Shown here: in pieces, positions 5,337 to 12,113 of the stretch
Numbering within the stretch: the first letter of the stretch is position 1
Layout of the letters: every line of letters starts with the position of its first letter
DNA from: Lentimicrobium sp.
GTDB lineage: Bacteria > Bacteroidota > Bacteroidia > Flavobacteriales > Flavobacteriaceae
Reading direction: 5' to 3'
NCBI GenBank assembly: GCA_022758945.1
Contig: JAEMQE010000215.1
Location: 6,012-27,671 of the forward strand
Length of the DNA stretch: 21,660 bases
Made by a program: the position numbers and the translations under genes
The notes under the pieces: model-generated
The model's database searches: none
Seen by the model: only the letters and a program-made list of their open reading frames with translations
Told to the model about the DNA's origin: nothing

Positions 5337-6527
5337 TCAAACAGTTTTCACGCTAACAAAAACACCAGTTGCACTGAAGTTTAATTTTAATTTAATTCCT
5401 GTGGTAGTGGTTATTATAACATCATAACTTCCGTCAGATTCTAAATGAGCCTCTTTTATCGTCGCTCCGGCATAATTGGTAGTGATGTACGTTTTGATAT
5501 TGATTATTAAATCTTGTATGATAACCGAAACCGTTCCTTCCATATGGTTGTTATTAGAATCAGAACCCACTACAAAAGTACCGGTACTAGTAAAGTTCAA
5601 TTCTAATCTAACACCTGCAGTAGTAGTAATATGCACTTCGAAACCACCGTTCCAATCTTTTTCTGCCGATGTAATAGTAGCTCCTGCATAATTTGTAGTA
5701 ATGTAAGTGGTAATTTCTGCTAATAGATCTGCAACAGCAACGGGGGTTTCATGATTGGAATCATTATTCCCATTAGAACTTACTGAAACAAAATCGCCTG
5801 TAGCACTAAAGTTCAGGTTCAGGTTAGCACCTGCAGTAGTAGTAATAAACACATCAAAACTACCGTCAGATTCTTTGTGAGCCGACGTAATTGTGGCGCC
5901 TGCATAAGTTGTCGTAATATACGTTGTGATGCTTGCCGCTAAATCTGCAATGGCAACTGGTGTTTGAATGCCGGCGTGATTGTGTTTGTGATTACCGTTT
6001 ACTCTAAAAATTCTTGCCGATTCAAATGTACCATCGGCTGTAAAATCCAATTTGATTTTGCTTCCGTCTGCAGCAGTAATTAAAACATCAAAACTTCCGC
6101 CGGTTTCTGAATGGGCAACATTTATTGTAGCACCTGCGTAATTGGCAGTGATATAAGCCTTTATTGCAGGCAATAAATTAGCAGGGGCAACTGCTGTTTC
6201 TGTTTTTGTAGATACTAGAATGCCTTTGGCGGTAAAATTTAATTTTGCTATAACATTACTCATTTTTGCTGTTGCTCCGGGAGCCAGAGTTACATAGGTC
6301 ACATACGTTCCGTCGGCATTCAGGTTCACTTCAGTTGTGATTGATCCTGCGTACTTCGATGCAATGTAAGTCGATATAGTCGTCGGCAAAGCGGCAGCGG
6401 CAACAACCTCATAAGTCGAAGCAAAAGCAGCTGTTTGCGGCGCTGAAGAACCTGCATCATTATTGGTACAACTAAATAGTGCTAATGCTATTGATAATGT
6501 AATAAGGGCTTTTTGATTTGTTTTCAT
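5337..6527 (-). CDS. Lipoprotein with five tandem PepSY-like repeats
   Basis: The product is 396 aa. The N-terminus is a lipoprotein signal peptide with lipobox LFSC (Cys20), so it is probably anchored to a membrane facing the periplasm or cell surface. The rest is five repeats of about 65-75 residues. Each starts with a helix-like segment ending in YITxxYAGATI and continues with strands of the form GSFDVxITTxxGxxLxLNFxxTGxFV. This resembles the PepSY-like domains common in Bacteroidota secreted proteins. Repeats 2 to 4 are followed by Asn/His-rich linkers, of which the one after repeat 2 is NGNHKHNHAG. It is very rich in Ala and Thr. Function is unknown; binding a ligand or inhibiting a protease or other secreted enzyme are family-based guesses. 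The gene lies alone between a tRNA-Arg gene and a tRNA remnant. Confidence 0.85.
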   Translation of the reverse strand: MKTNQKALITLSIALALFSCTNNDAGSSAPQTAAFASTYEVVAAAALPTTISTYIASKYAGSITTEVNLNADGTYVTYVTLAPGATAKMSNVIAKLNFTAKGILVSTKTETAVAPANLLPAIKAYITANYAGATINVAHSETGGSFDVLITAADGSKIKLDFTADGTFESARIFRVNGNHKHNHAGIQTPVAIADLAASITTYITTTYAGATITSAHKESDGSFDVFITTTAGANLNLNFSATGDFVSVSSNGNNDSNHETPVAVADLLAEITTYITTNYAGATITSAEKDWNGGFEVHITTTAGVRLELNFTSTGTFVVGSDSNNNHMEGTVSVIIQDLIINIKTYITTNYAGATIKEAHLESDGSYDVIITTTTGIKLKLNFSATGVFVSVKTV

Positions 6528-6790
6528 TTGTTAAAAAATTAAGGGTTAAGTAAAAATTACATCATATTTTTAACTGATTTTTTAATTCTATTATTATTGC
6601 TTGTCACATATAACAATTAGAAATAAATTTACCCTACCTGTTTTTGTGATTTTTTTTGTTAGGTTTATGACTATATTAATTAAGCGATTTATAATTTATA
6701 ATACACGCTGCAAAGGATGTTTGTATTTTATGGCAATTCCGTAATCCATCCTATTCTAATTTTGCAAATTTTCTTAATAGAAAAAACAAA
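6528..6790. other. AT-rich intergenic DNA upstream of the lipoprotein gene
   Basis: No gene was found here. The minus-strand promoter of the lipoprotein should lie in this stretch, but I could not place a convincing TAnnTTTG box. Confidence 0.5.
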
Positions 6791-6796
6791 AGCTTA

Positions 6797-6825
6797 TGAT
6801 TCGAGTTCGATTCTCTTCGGGGCGA
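6797..6825 (+). pseudogene. Decayed 3' end of a tRNA-Arg-like gene
   Basis: These 29 bases match 5130-5158 of the intact tRNA-Arg at 24 of 29 positions. They span part of the variable loop, the T arm (TTCGATT loop intact) and the CGGGGC acceptor strand. The T-stem pairing is broken at two pairs, and no 5' half is visible. It is followed by a hairpin related to the tRNA-Arg terminator. It could be the far-end duplicate left by insertion at the tRNA 3' end, or a degenerated duplicate tRNA. Confidence 0.6.
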
Positions 6826-6836
6826 GGATTAGAATT

Positions 6837-6870
6837 AAAAAAGACCATCGTTGCTGATGGTCTTTTTTTT
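6837..6870. terminator. Bidirectional terminator after the pyrimidine operon
   Basis: Stem GACCATC / GATGGTC (6843-6849 with 6856-6862) is extended by A6 on the left and T8 on the right, so it can terminate on either strand. It lies 19 bp downstream of the M20 gene stop and shares its stem with the two hairpins next to tRNA-Arg. Confidence 0.8.
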
Positions 6871-6888
6871 GTAATTTTTTTATGTAAA

Positions 6889-8124
6889 TTATTTCTTCAA
6901 TACTTGCAAAACCGTTCCCAATAAGACATTGGCACCAATCGCCAAATCTTCATAAGAAGAATATTCCAATGGATTGTGGCTAATTCCGTCTTTGCAGCGC
7001 ACAAAAATCATCCCGTAATCACAAGCATACGACAACGCCAAGGCATCGTGAAAAGGACCACTCATTAATTCAGGCGCATCAAGATGCAAGGTTTCACATT
7101 CTTCGTGAATAATTTTCTTAATCCAATCGGCACAATATCGCGGTTCGCTGTTCGTGTCTTCGGAAATTTCGTAAGTAAGTTGGTGCTTTTGGGCGATGGC
7201 TTCAATTCGGTTACGAAGTTGCTTTTCATACCGATTTCTACGGTCTAAATCTATGTCGCGAAGATCAACAGTAAAAGTAACTTCTTCGGGAATGATATTT
7301 CTGGAAGCTGGGAAAACATTGAGTGTCCCAACGGTTCCAACAGTTGGTGCGCCTGGAATTTGTGTGGCAATTTCATTTACAGCAATGATAATTTCGGCTG
7401 CGCCAACCAAAGCATCTTTCCTAATTGGCATTGGAACTGAACCCGTGTGACCCGCCATTCCTTTGAGTTTTACGGTCCACCACAAAGGTCCAGAAATTCC
7501 TGAAACTACTCCAATAGGTTTATTGGCCATATCCAAAATTGGCCCTTGCTCAATATGCAATTCGAGAAAACAAAAAATACTTCCTGGTTTGTATTCGGAT
7601 GCTTTAAATTGTTTGACATTACAACCAAAATCTTTTAATGCTTTTTCTCTTGAAATTCCGTCTTTGTCAGTACGTTTTAATTCCTCTTTTTCCAGTTTTC
7701 CTAAAATGCCTCTTGACCCGAATAATCCTTTGTTGAAACGCCAACCTTCTTCATCGGCAAAGGAAATAACCTCAATGCTTCGTTCGGGAATAATACCGTT
7801 TTCGGTTAAAGTGGTTGCCACTTCAATAGCACATAAAACTCCGGCAACTCCGTCAAATCTTCCTCCATAAGGTTGCGAATCGAGATGCGAACCCATCATC
7901 AAAACAGGCAATTCAGGATTTTTGCCTTCGAGTCTTCCGATAAGATTTCCAAAATTATCAATGCGCGTCGTCATTCCTGCTGCTTTCATCCAAGAAGAGG
8001 CGAGTTCAAATCCTTGTTTTTCCAATTCAGTATGAGCAGGTCGACAAGTGCCGGTTTCACCAATTTTACCAATCAAGCTCATTGCTTCGAAGTGGTTTTG
8101 TAGTCGGGTGGAATTTATTTTCAT
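6889..8124 (-). CDS. M20-family N-carbamoyl-amino-acid amidohydrolase (Zn-dependent beta-ureidopropionase-like)
   Basis: The product is 411 aa from the ATG at 8124. It is a metallopeptidase-like amidase of the M20 / N-carbamoyl-L-amino-acid hydrolase / allantoate amidohydrolase group. Visible metal-site signatures are GSHLDSQPYGGRFDG, the following EEGWRF glutamates, LELHIEQGP and the C-terminal ISHNPLEY histidine. The segment GMAGHTGSVPM belongs to the dimerisation/substrate domain. A longer frame reaches 8199, but its extra 25 residues (Ile/Phe-rich) have no family match and run into an inverted repeat, so the internal start is preferred. Its position at the end of a uracil-degradation cluster suggests hydrolysis of N-carbamoyl-beta-alanine. 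Other N-carbamoyl compounds or ureides remain possible, since a nitrilase-type enzyme is also encoded. Confidence 0.88.
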   Translation of the reverse strand: MKINSTRLQNHFEAMSLIGKIGETGTCRPAHTELEKQGFELASSWMKAAGMTTRIDNFGNLIGRLEGKNPELPVLMMGSHLDSQPYGGRFDGVAGVLCAIEVATTLTENGIIPERSIEVISFADEEGWRFNKGLFGSRGILGKLEKEELKRTDKDGISREKALKDFGCNVKQFKASEYKPGSIFCFLELHIEQGPILDMANKPIGVVSGISGPLWWTVKLKGMAGHTGSVPMPIRKDALVGAAEIIIAVNEIATQIPGAPTVGTVGTLNVFPASRNIIPEEVTFTVDLRDIDLDRRNRYEKQLRNRIEAIAQKHQLTYEISEDTNSEPRYCADWIKKIIHEECETLHLDAPELMSGPFHDALALSYACDYGMIFVRCKDGISHNPLEYSSYEDLAIGANVLLGTVLQVLKK

Positions 8125-8188
8125 TTGTTTAAATTTTAAAACCTCAAAAAGGTATTCTATAATAAAATACACGAAATTTATTTGTTTT

Positions 8189-8221
8189 AGATTTGACAAC
8201 TTTTAAAAAGTTGTCAAATCT
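8189..8221. repeat. Perfect 16-bp inverted repeat with one-base centre
   Basis: The arm at 8189-8204 starts AGATTTGACAAC and ends TTTT. It is the exact reverse complement of 8206-8221, around a central A. It has the same 16-1-16 geometry and TTTTAAAAA centre as 12066-12098. It lies between preA and the M20 gene and may be a terminator, a processing site or an interspersed repeat. Confidence 0.85.
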
Positions 8222-8227
8222 TATTTT

Positions 8228-8320
8228 GCGTGAGGGATTGCAGTGGAAATCCCACGCTTTTGGGCGTGGATTGCAACGGAAAGCCCGACCCGAAGTTTTT
8301 ACGGAGGGTCACGCCCAAAA
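8228..8320. repeat. Compound GC-richer palindromic intergenic repeat
   Basis: Two hairpins lie side by side. The first is GCGTG..GGGATT with AATCCCACGC (8228-8257, two-base bulge). The second is TTTTGGGCGTG with CACGCCCAAAA (8258-8268 with 8310-8320), with an inner GACCC / GGGTC stem. The segment is much more GC-rich than its surroundings and resembles interspersed repeats known from flavobacterial genomes. It ends two bases before the preA stop codon, so it may end or attenuate operon transcription before the M20 gene. Confidence 0.7.
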
Positions 8321-8321
8321 A

Positions 8322-9590
8322 TTAATGATCATTCAAAGGTAAACCTTGTGCTTGCCAATCTTTCCAATTCAGATATTCCGGAGCCACGCGATGCTCTTCC
8401 ATCGTAATGCAATTGTCAACCGGACAAACGAGCTTGCACAAATTACAACCCACACATTCTTCGTCTTTGACCGTGTAATTGTTGTGCGGAATCAATTTTT
8501 CGATGCTGATGGATTGATGCGAAGTGTCTTCGCAGGCAATATAACAAAGACCACAATGAATGCATTTGTCTTGGTTTATTTTGGCGATATGGTGATAATT
8601 AATGTCCAGATCTTCCCAATGGGTGATTTTTTCGACTGATTTTCCAATGAATTCATCAATAGTTTTATATCCTTTTTCGTCCATCCAATTGTTCAACCCT
8701 TCGCACATATCTTCGATAATTCTAAAACCGTGCGTCATTACTGCAGTACAAACCTGAACATTGCTGCTGCCCAAAAGCATAAACTCAACGGCATCTTTCC
8801 AAGTGCTGACTCCGCCAATTCCTGAAATTGGAGTTCTGCAAGTAATAGGATCTTGCGCTACTGTAGTCAGCATTTTCAAGGCAATTGGCTTTACAGCCGG
8901 ACCACAATAACCGCCAAAAACACTTTTGCCAGCCACAAACGGATTGGGAACTAAGGTGTCTAAATCTACGCCTGTCACACTTTGTATGGTGTTGATTAAA
9001 CTCAAGGCATTTGTTCCTCCTTGAACTGCGCCACGAGCGGTTGGTACAACCGAGTGAACATTGGGAGTCAATTTTGTAATTACTGGAACGGTAGCTTTTT
9101 CCATCACCCATTCGACAACCATTCTGGCAATGGCGGGATCTTGGCCAACGGCAGCACCCATTCCGCGTTCGGTCATTCCGTGAGGACAACCAAAGTTCAG
9201 TTCTAATCCCATTGCCCCGGCATCTTCGCATTTCATAATTAATTCGTGCCAAGATTTTCGATCGTTATCTGCCATTAGTGAAACAATCATCGCTCTGTCG
9301 GGAAACATTTTTACGACTTCAGTAATTTCACGAAGGTTGATTTCTAATGGTCTGTCGCTGATTAATTCAATGTTATTGAAACCCATCATTCGCTTTCCTC
9401 CATAATTTACTGAGGAATATCGGGAAGAAACATTCTTGACTTGCGAGCCGAGAGTTTTCCAAACTACACCTCCCCAACCAGCTTCGAAAGCGCGGATTAC
9501 GTTTATTTTTTTGTCTGTTGGTGGCGCACTTGCCAGCCAAAAAGGATTGGGAGATTTGATTCCAAGGAAATTTGATGATATATCTGCCAT
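8322..9590 (-). CDS. preA: Dihydropyrimidine dehydrogenase (NAD+) subunit PreA
   Basis: The product (422 aa) is the pyrimidine-reducing subunit that works with PreT to reduce uracil or thymine to the 5,6-dihydro form. Residues 1 to about 310 form a dihydroorotate-dehydrogenase-like FMN barrel, with the active-site motif ELNFGCPHGM (catalytic Cys135). The C-terminus carries two 4Fe-4S clusters, CIHCGLCYIAC and CVGCNLCKLVC with PVDNC after it, which take electrons from PreT. Length and arrangement match PreA of bacteria and the C-terminal part of the mammalian enzyme. The start ATG at 9590 gives the conserved N-terminus. It lies 69 bp downstream of preT. The cytoplasmic complex also works in reverse in vitro in related bacteria. 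Confidence 0.95.
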   Translation of the reverse strand: MADISSNFLGIKSPNPFWLASAPPTDKKINVIRAFEAGWGGVVWKTLGSQVKNVSSRYSSVNYGGKRMMGFNNIELISDRPLEINLREITEVVKMFPDRAMIVSLMADNDRKSWHELIMKCEDAGAMGLELNFGCPHGMTERGMGAAVGQDPAIARMVVEWVMEKATVPVITKLTPNVHSVVPTARGAVQGGTNALSLINTIQSVTGVDLDTLVPNPFVAGKSVFGGYCGPAVKPIALKMLTTVAQDPITCRTPISGIGGVSTWKDAVEFMLLGSSNVQVCTAVMTHGFRIIEDMCEGLNNWMDEKGYKTIDEFIGKSVEKITHWEDLDINYHHIAKINQDKCIHCGLCYIACEDTSHQSISIEKLIPHNNYTVKDEECVGCNLCKLVCPVDNCITMEEHRVAPEYLNWKDWQAQGLPLNDH

Positions 9591-9615
9591 GATTTTTTAT
9601 GTTTAATATTTTTTT

Positions 9616-9634
9616 AAACCATTAAGAAATTAAG
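9616..9634 (+). repeat. Interspersed AT-rich repeat copy in the preT-preA gap
   Basis: AAACCATTAAGAAATTAAG is closely matched, on the opposite strand and with a few extra bases, by 11116-11143. Both lie in gaps of the pyrimidine operon. Confidence 0.55.
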
Positions 9635-9659
9635 ATTTATTAAGGTTTTACTTTTTTGT

Positions 9660-11003
9660 TTAATAGATTTTTAAATATTCTAAAATAGCTGCAGCTCCAT
9701 CTTTTCCTGCTTGAACGGCATCGACTACTTCTTTTCCTCCGTTGACACAATCCCCTCCGGCAAAAACGCCTTTTAGATTGTTAATTGACGCGTCTTTTAC
9801 CAGAATTTTTCCGTTGTTGTTTTCCATTTGATTGCTGTTGACCAATTTTTCAAAAGGCATTTGTCCTGCCGCTTTAATGACCATATCAACGTCCAAAGTG
9901 AAGGTTTCTCCAGAAGCAATTGGACTTCTTCTGCCGCTGGAATCGGGTTCGCCAAGTTTCATTACATCACAAATTAACTGGGTTAGTTTTCCGTCTTTGC
10001 CAAGAACTTCTTTTGGCGAAGCAAGCCAAATAACCGCGCAACCATCTAGTTTTGCAATATTCAATTCGTGCTCGGTACACGGCATTTCGTCTTCTGTTCT
10101 TCTGTAAATTAAAGTGACTTCTTTTGCTCCCAATCGTTTGGCTTGGGTTGCAGCATCAATTGCTGTCATTCCCATTCCGATGACGGCCACTTTATCGCCA
10201 ACATTTATGGATGAAAAATCATTCGTTCTTAATTCGTAAATAAACTTGATGGCATCAACAACACCAGTCAAATTTTCGCCCGGAATTTCCAATTGTCTTG
10301 CCAATCCTACTCCAAATGCTAGGTAAACGGCGTCGTAGTTTTGTTGCAATTCTGCAAGCGTAATGTCTTTTCCAAGTTCCTGATTGTATTTGATTTCAAT
10401 TCCACCAATTGATATGATGTAGTTTACTTCGGCTTCACAAAACTCGGGCGTTACTTTATAAGCGGCAATTCCGTAAGTCATTAATCCTCCGGCTTTGCTT
10501 TCTTTTTCGTAAATGGTAACGTCAATTCCTTCTTTGCTTAAACTATGTGCACAGCTCAATCCCGAAGGACCAGCCCCAATTATAGCAACTCTTTTCCAGG
10601 TTGATGGTTTTCTTTCGAACAATTGCCACTTATTTTCCATTGCTATTTCCGTGGCGTAGCGTTGTAATTTGGCTATAGAAATGGGAGCTTCGTGCATAAA
10701 ATTATACACGCAGGAACCTTCGCATAATTTTTCGACGGGACACACTTTGCTGCAACCTGCGCCCATAATATTGGAAGAAAAAATAGTGTGCGCCGAGCCT
10801 TTTATGTTATCAGTAGTGATTTGTTTGATAAATTTTGGGACATTAATCGATGTCGGACACATTTTCATACAAGGCGGATCGTAACAAAACAAACAGCGAT
10901 TGGCTTCAATCAATGCGGCATCTTGTGTTTCGAATGGTGGATGAATATCGGTAAAATTTTCTTGGTATTCTTGGGTGGTTAAATGATTGTTTCTTATGCT
11001 CAT
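9660..11003 (-). CDS. preT: Dihydropyrimidine dehydrogenase (NAD+) subunit PreT
   Basis: The product (447 aa) is related to the glutamate synthase small subunit and to the N-terminal half of mammalian dihydropyrimidine dehydrogenase. It takes electrons from NADH or NADPH through FAD and Fe-S clusters and passes them to PreA. Near the N-terminus are cysteine clusters CLFCYDPPCMKMC and GAGCSKVCPVEKLCEGSC. The FAD-binding motif IIGAGPSGLSCAHSL follows at about residues 140-155. A second nucleotide-binding motif VIGMGMTAIDAA is near 270, and the C-terminal GGDCVNGGKEVVDAVQAGKDGA FAD motif is present. It is followed by preA, as in other preTA loci. A 170-bp palindrome-bearing gap separates it from the upstream nitrilase gene. 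Confidence 0.94.
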   Translation of the reverse strand: MSIRNNHLTTQEYQENFTDIHPPFETQDAALIEANRCLFCYDPPCMKMCPTSINVPKFIKQITTDNIKGSAHTIFSSNIMGAGCSKVCPVEKLCEGSCVYNFMHEAPISIAKLQRYATEIAMENKWQLFERKPSTWKRVAIIGAGPSGLSCAHSLSKEGIDVTIYEKESKAGGLMTYGIAAYKVTPEFCEAEVNYIISIGGIEIKYNQELGKDITLAELQQNYDAVYLAFGVGLARQLEIPGENLTGVVDAIKFIYELRTNDFSSINVGDKVAVIGMGMTAIDAATQAKRLGAKEVTLIYRRTEDEMPCTEHELNIAKLDGCAVIWLASPKEVLGKDGKLTQLICDVMKLGEPDSSGRRSPIASGETFTLDVDMVIKAAGQMPFEKLVNSNQMENNNGKILVKDASINNLKGVFAGGDCVNGGKEVVDAVQAGKDGAAAILEYLKIY

Positions 11004-11058
11004 ATTTATATTTTGTTTGTAAAAAGAAATTTAAAAATTAAATTTTCTATTAGGATTT

Positions 11059-11143
11059 GAACCATTAAGTCCCGATAGCTATCGGGATTAAGGTTCATTA
11101 AGAAATATCCAAAAGCTTAATTTTCTTAATGTCTTAATGGTTT
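11059..11143. repeat. Palindromic interspersed repeat in the nitrilase-preT gap
   Basis: The perfect 18-bp palindrome TCCCGATAGCTATCGGGA (11070-11087) sits inside a longer imperfect hairpin that pairs GAACC (11059-11063) with GGTTC (11092-11096). Bases 11116-11143 are an inverted relative of 9616-9634. The segment would form the 5' leader of preT on the minus strand. It is of a type widely scattered in Flavobacterium genomes. Confidence 0.75.
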
Positions 11144-11173
11144 AAAATTAATGTTTTTATGTTTTGTGAATTT

Positions 11174-12040
11174 TTAAGGTGCTACAATTTCTCCATACGT
11201 TTCTGGTCTTCGGTCTCTGTAGAATTGCCATTTTCCTCTTATTTCTTCTATTAAATCCAAGTCGAATTCGGCGATTAGTAATTCATCTTTATCTTCGGAT
11301 GCGCAAGCGAATATTTCTCCCATTGGATTCACAAAATAAGACGTTCCGTAAAATCGTCCCAAGTTCCAAGGTTTTTCAGTTCCAACACGGTTGATGCAAC
11401 CCATAAAATAACCATTGGCGACAGCGTGAGCTGGTTGTTCCAATTTCCATAAATATTGGGATTGTCCCACGGTTGTCGCCGAAGGATTATAGACAATCTC
11501 GGCACCATTCAATCCCAAACATCTTGCACCGTCAGGAAAATGGCGATCATAACAAATGTAAACACCTACTTTCGCATACTTGGTTTGAAAAACGGGATAG
11601 CCCAAATTTCCAGGTTTGAAGAAGAATTTTTCCCAAAAACCTCCTGTTTGCGGAATATGATTTTTTCGATATTTTCCTAAATACGTTCCGTCGGCATCAA
11701 TAACGGCAGCGGTGTTGTACAAAATTCCGGTTTGTTCTTTTTCGTAAACCGGAACAATGATTACCATATTGTACTTTTTGGCATAGACTTGCATCCTTTC
11801 AGTCGTTGGTCCGGGTACGGTTTCCGCCGAAGCATACCAAGCACTGTCTTGTCCCGGGCAGAAATAAGGTGTTGTGAAAATTTCCTGAAAACACAATATT
11901 TGCACCCCTTGCCTTCCGGCTTCTTCGATGTACGGAATGTGTTTTTGAACCATCGCTTCTTTGATTTCTTCGATAGTTCCTTCGCCTTCTGTTTTGACTA
12001 AACTTAATTGGATTAGTCCTGATTTTATAATTCGTGCCAT
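11174..12040 (-). CDS. Nitrilase-superfamily beta-ureidopropionase / N-carbamoyl amidohydrolase
   Basis: The product (288 aa) is a carbon-nitrogen hydrolase that would cleave N-carbamoyl-beta-alanine to beta-alanine, CO2 and ammonia in the last step of reductive uracil breakdown. The nitrilase catalytic triad is visible: Glu53 in CFQEIF, Lys126 in YRKNHIP and Cys163 in YICYDRHFPDG. Length is normal for bacterial members. It is cytoplasmic, with no signal peptide. Its start lies 73 bp after the dihydropyrimidinase stop, across a palindrome. N-carbamoylputrescine amidase is a close relative and cannot be excluded by sequence alone, but the gene context favours pyrimidine catabolism. Confidence 0.9.
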   Translation of the reverse strand: MARIIKSGLIQLSLVKTEGEGTIEEIKEAMVQKHIPYIEEAGRQGVQILCFQEIFTTPYFCPGQDSAWYASAETVPGPTTERMQVYAKKYNMVIIVPVYEKEQTGILYNTAAVIDADGTYLGKYRKNHIPQTGGFWEKFFFKPGNLGYPVFQTKYAKVGVYICYDRHFPDGARCLGLNGAEIVYNPSATTVGQSQYLWKLEQPAHAVANGYFMGCINRVGTEKPWNLGRFYGTSYFVNPMGEIFACASEDKDELLIAEFDLDLIEEIRGKWQFYRDRRPETYGEIVAP

Positions 12041-12065
12041 AATTTTATGTTTTTTTGATTGATCT

Positions 12066-12098
12066 AAACCTATAAGGTTTTAAAAACCTTATAGGTTT
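12066..12098. repeat. Perfect 16-bp inverted repeat with one-base centre
   Basis: AAACCTATAAGGTTTT (12066-12081) and its exact reverse complement (12083-12098) flank a central A. The geometry equals that of 8189-8221. It lies between the dihydropyrimidinase and nitrilase genes and could act as an internal terminator or mRNA-stabilising hairpin. Confidence 0.85.
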
Positions 12099-12113
12099 CT
12101 TGTTCAAAATAAT

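Noticed and set aside
8125..8199. 25-residue N-terminal extension of the M20 amidohydrolase
   Set aside because: The extension has no family match and runs into an inverted repeat; starting at 8124 gives the usual family N-terminus and length.
8785..9252. Long open frame overlapping preA in another frame
   Set aside because: It is an out-of-frame shadow of preA with a low-complexity Arg/Cys-rich product; other opposite-strand frames in the operon are the same kind of artefact.
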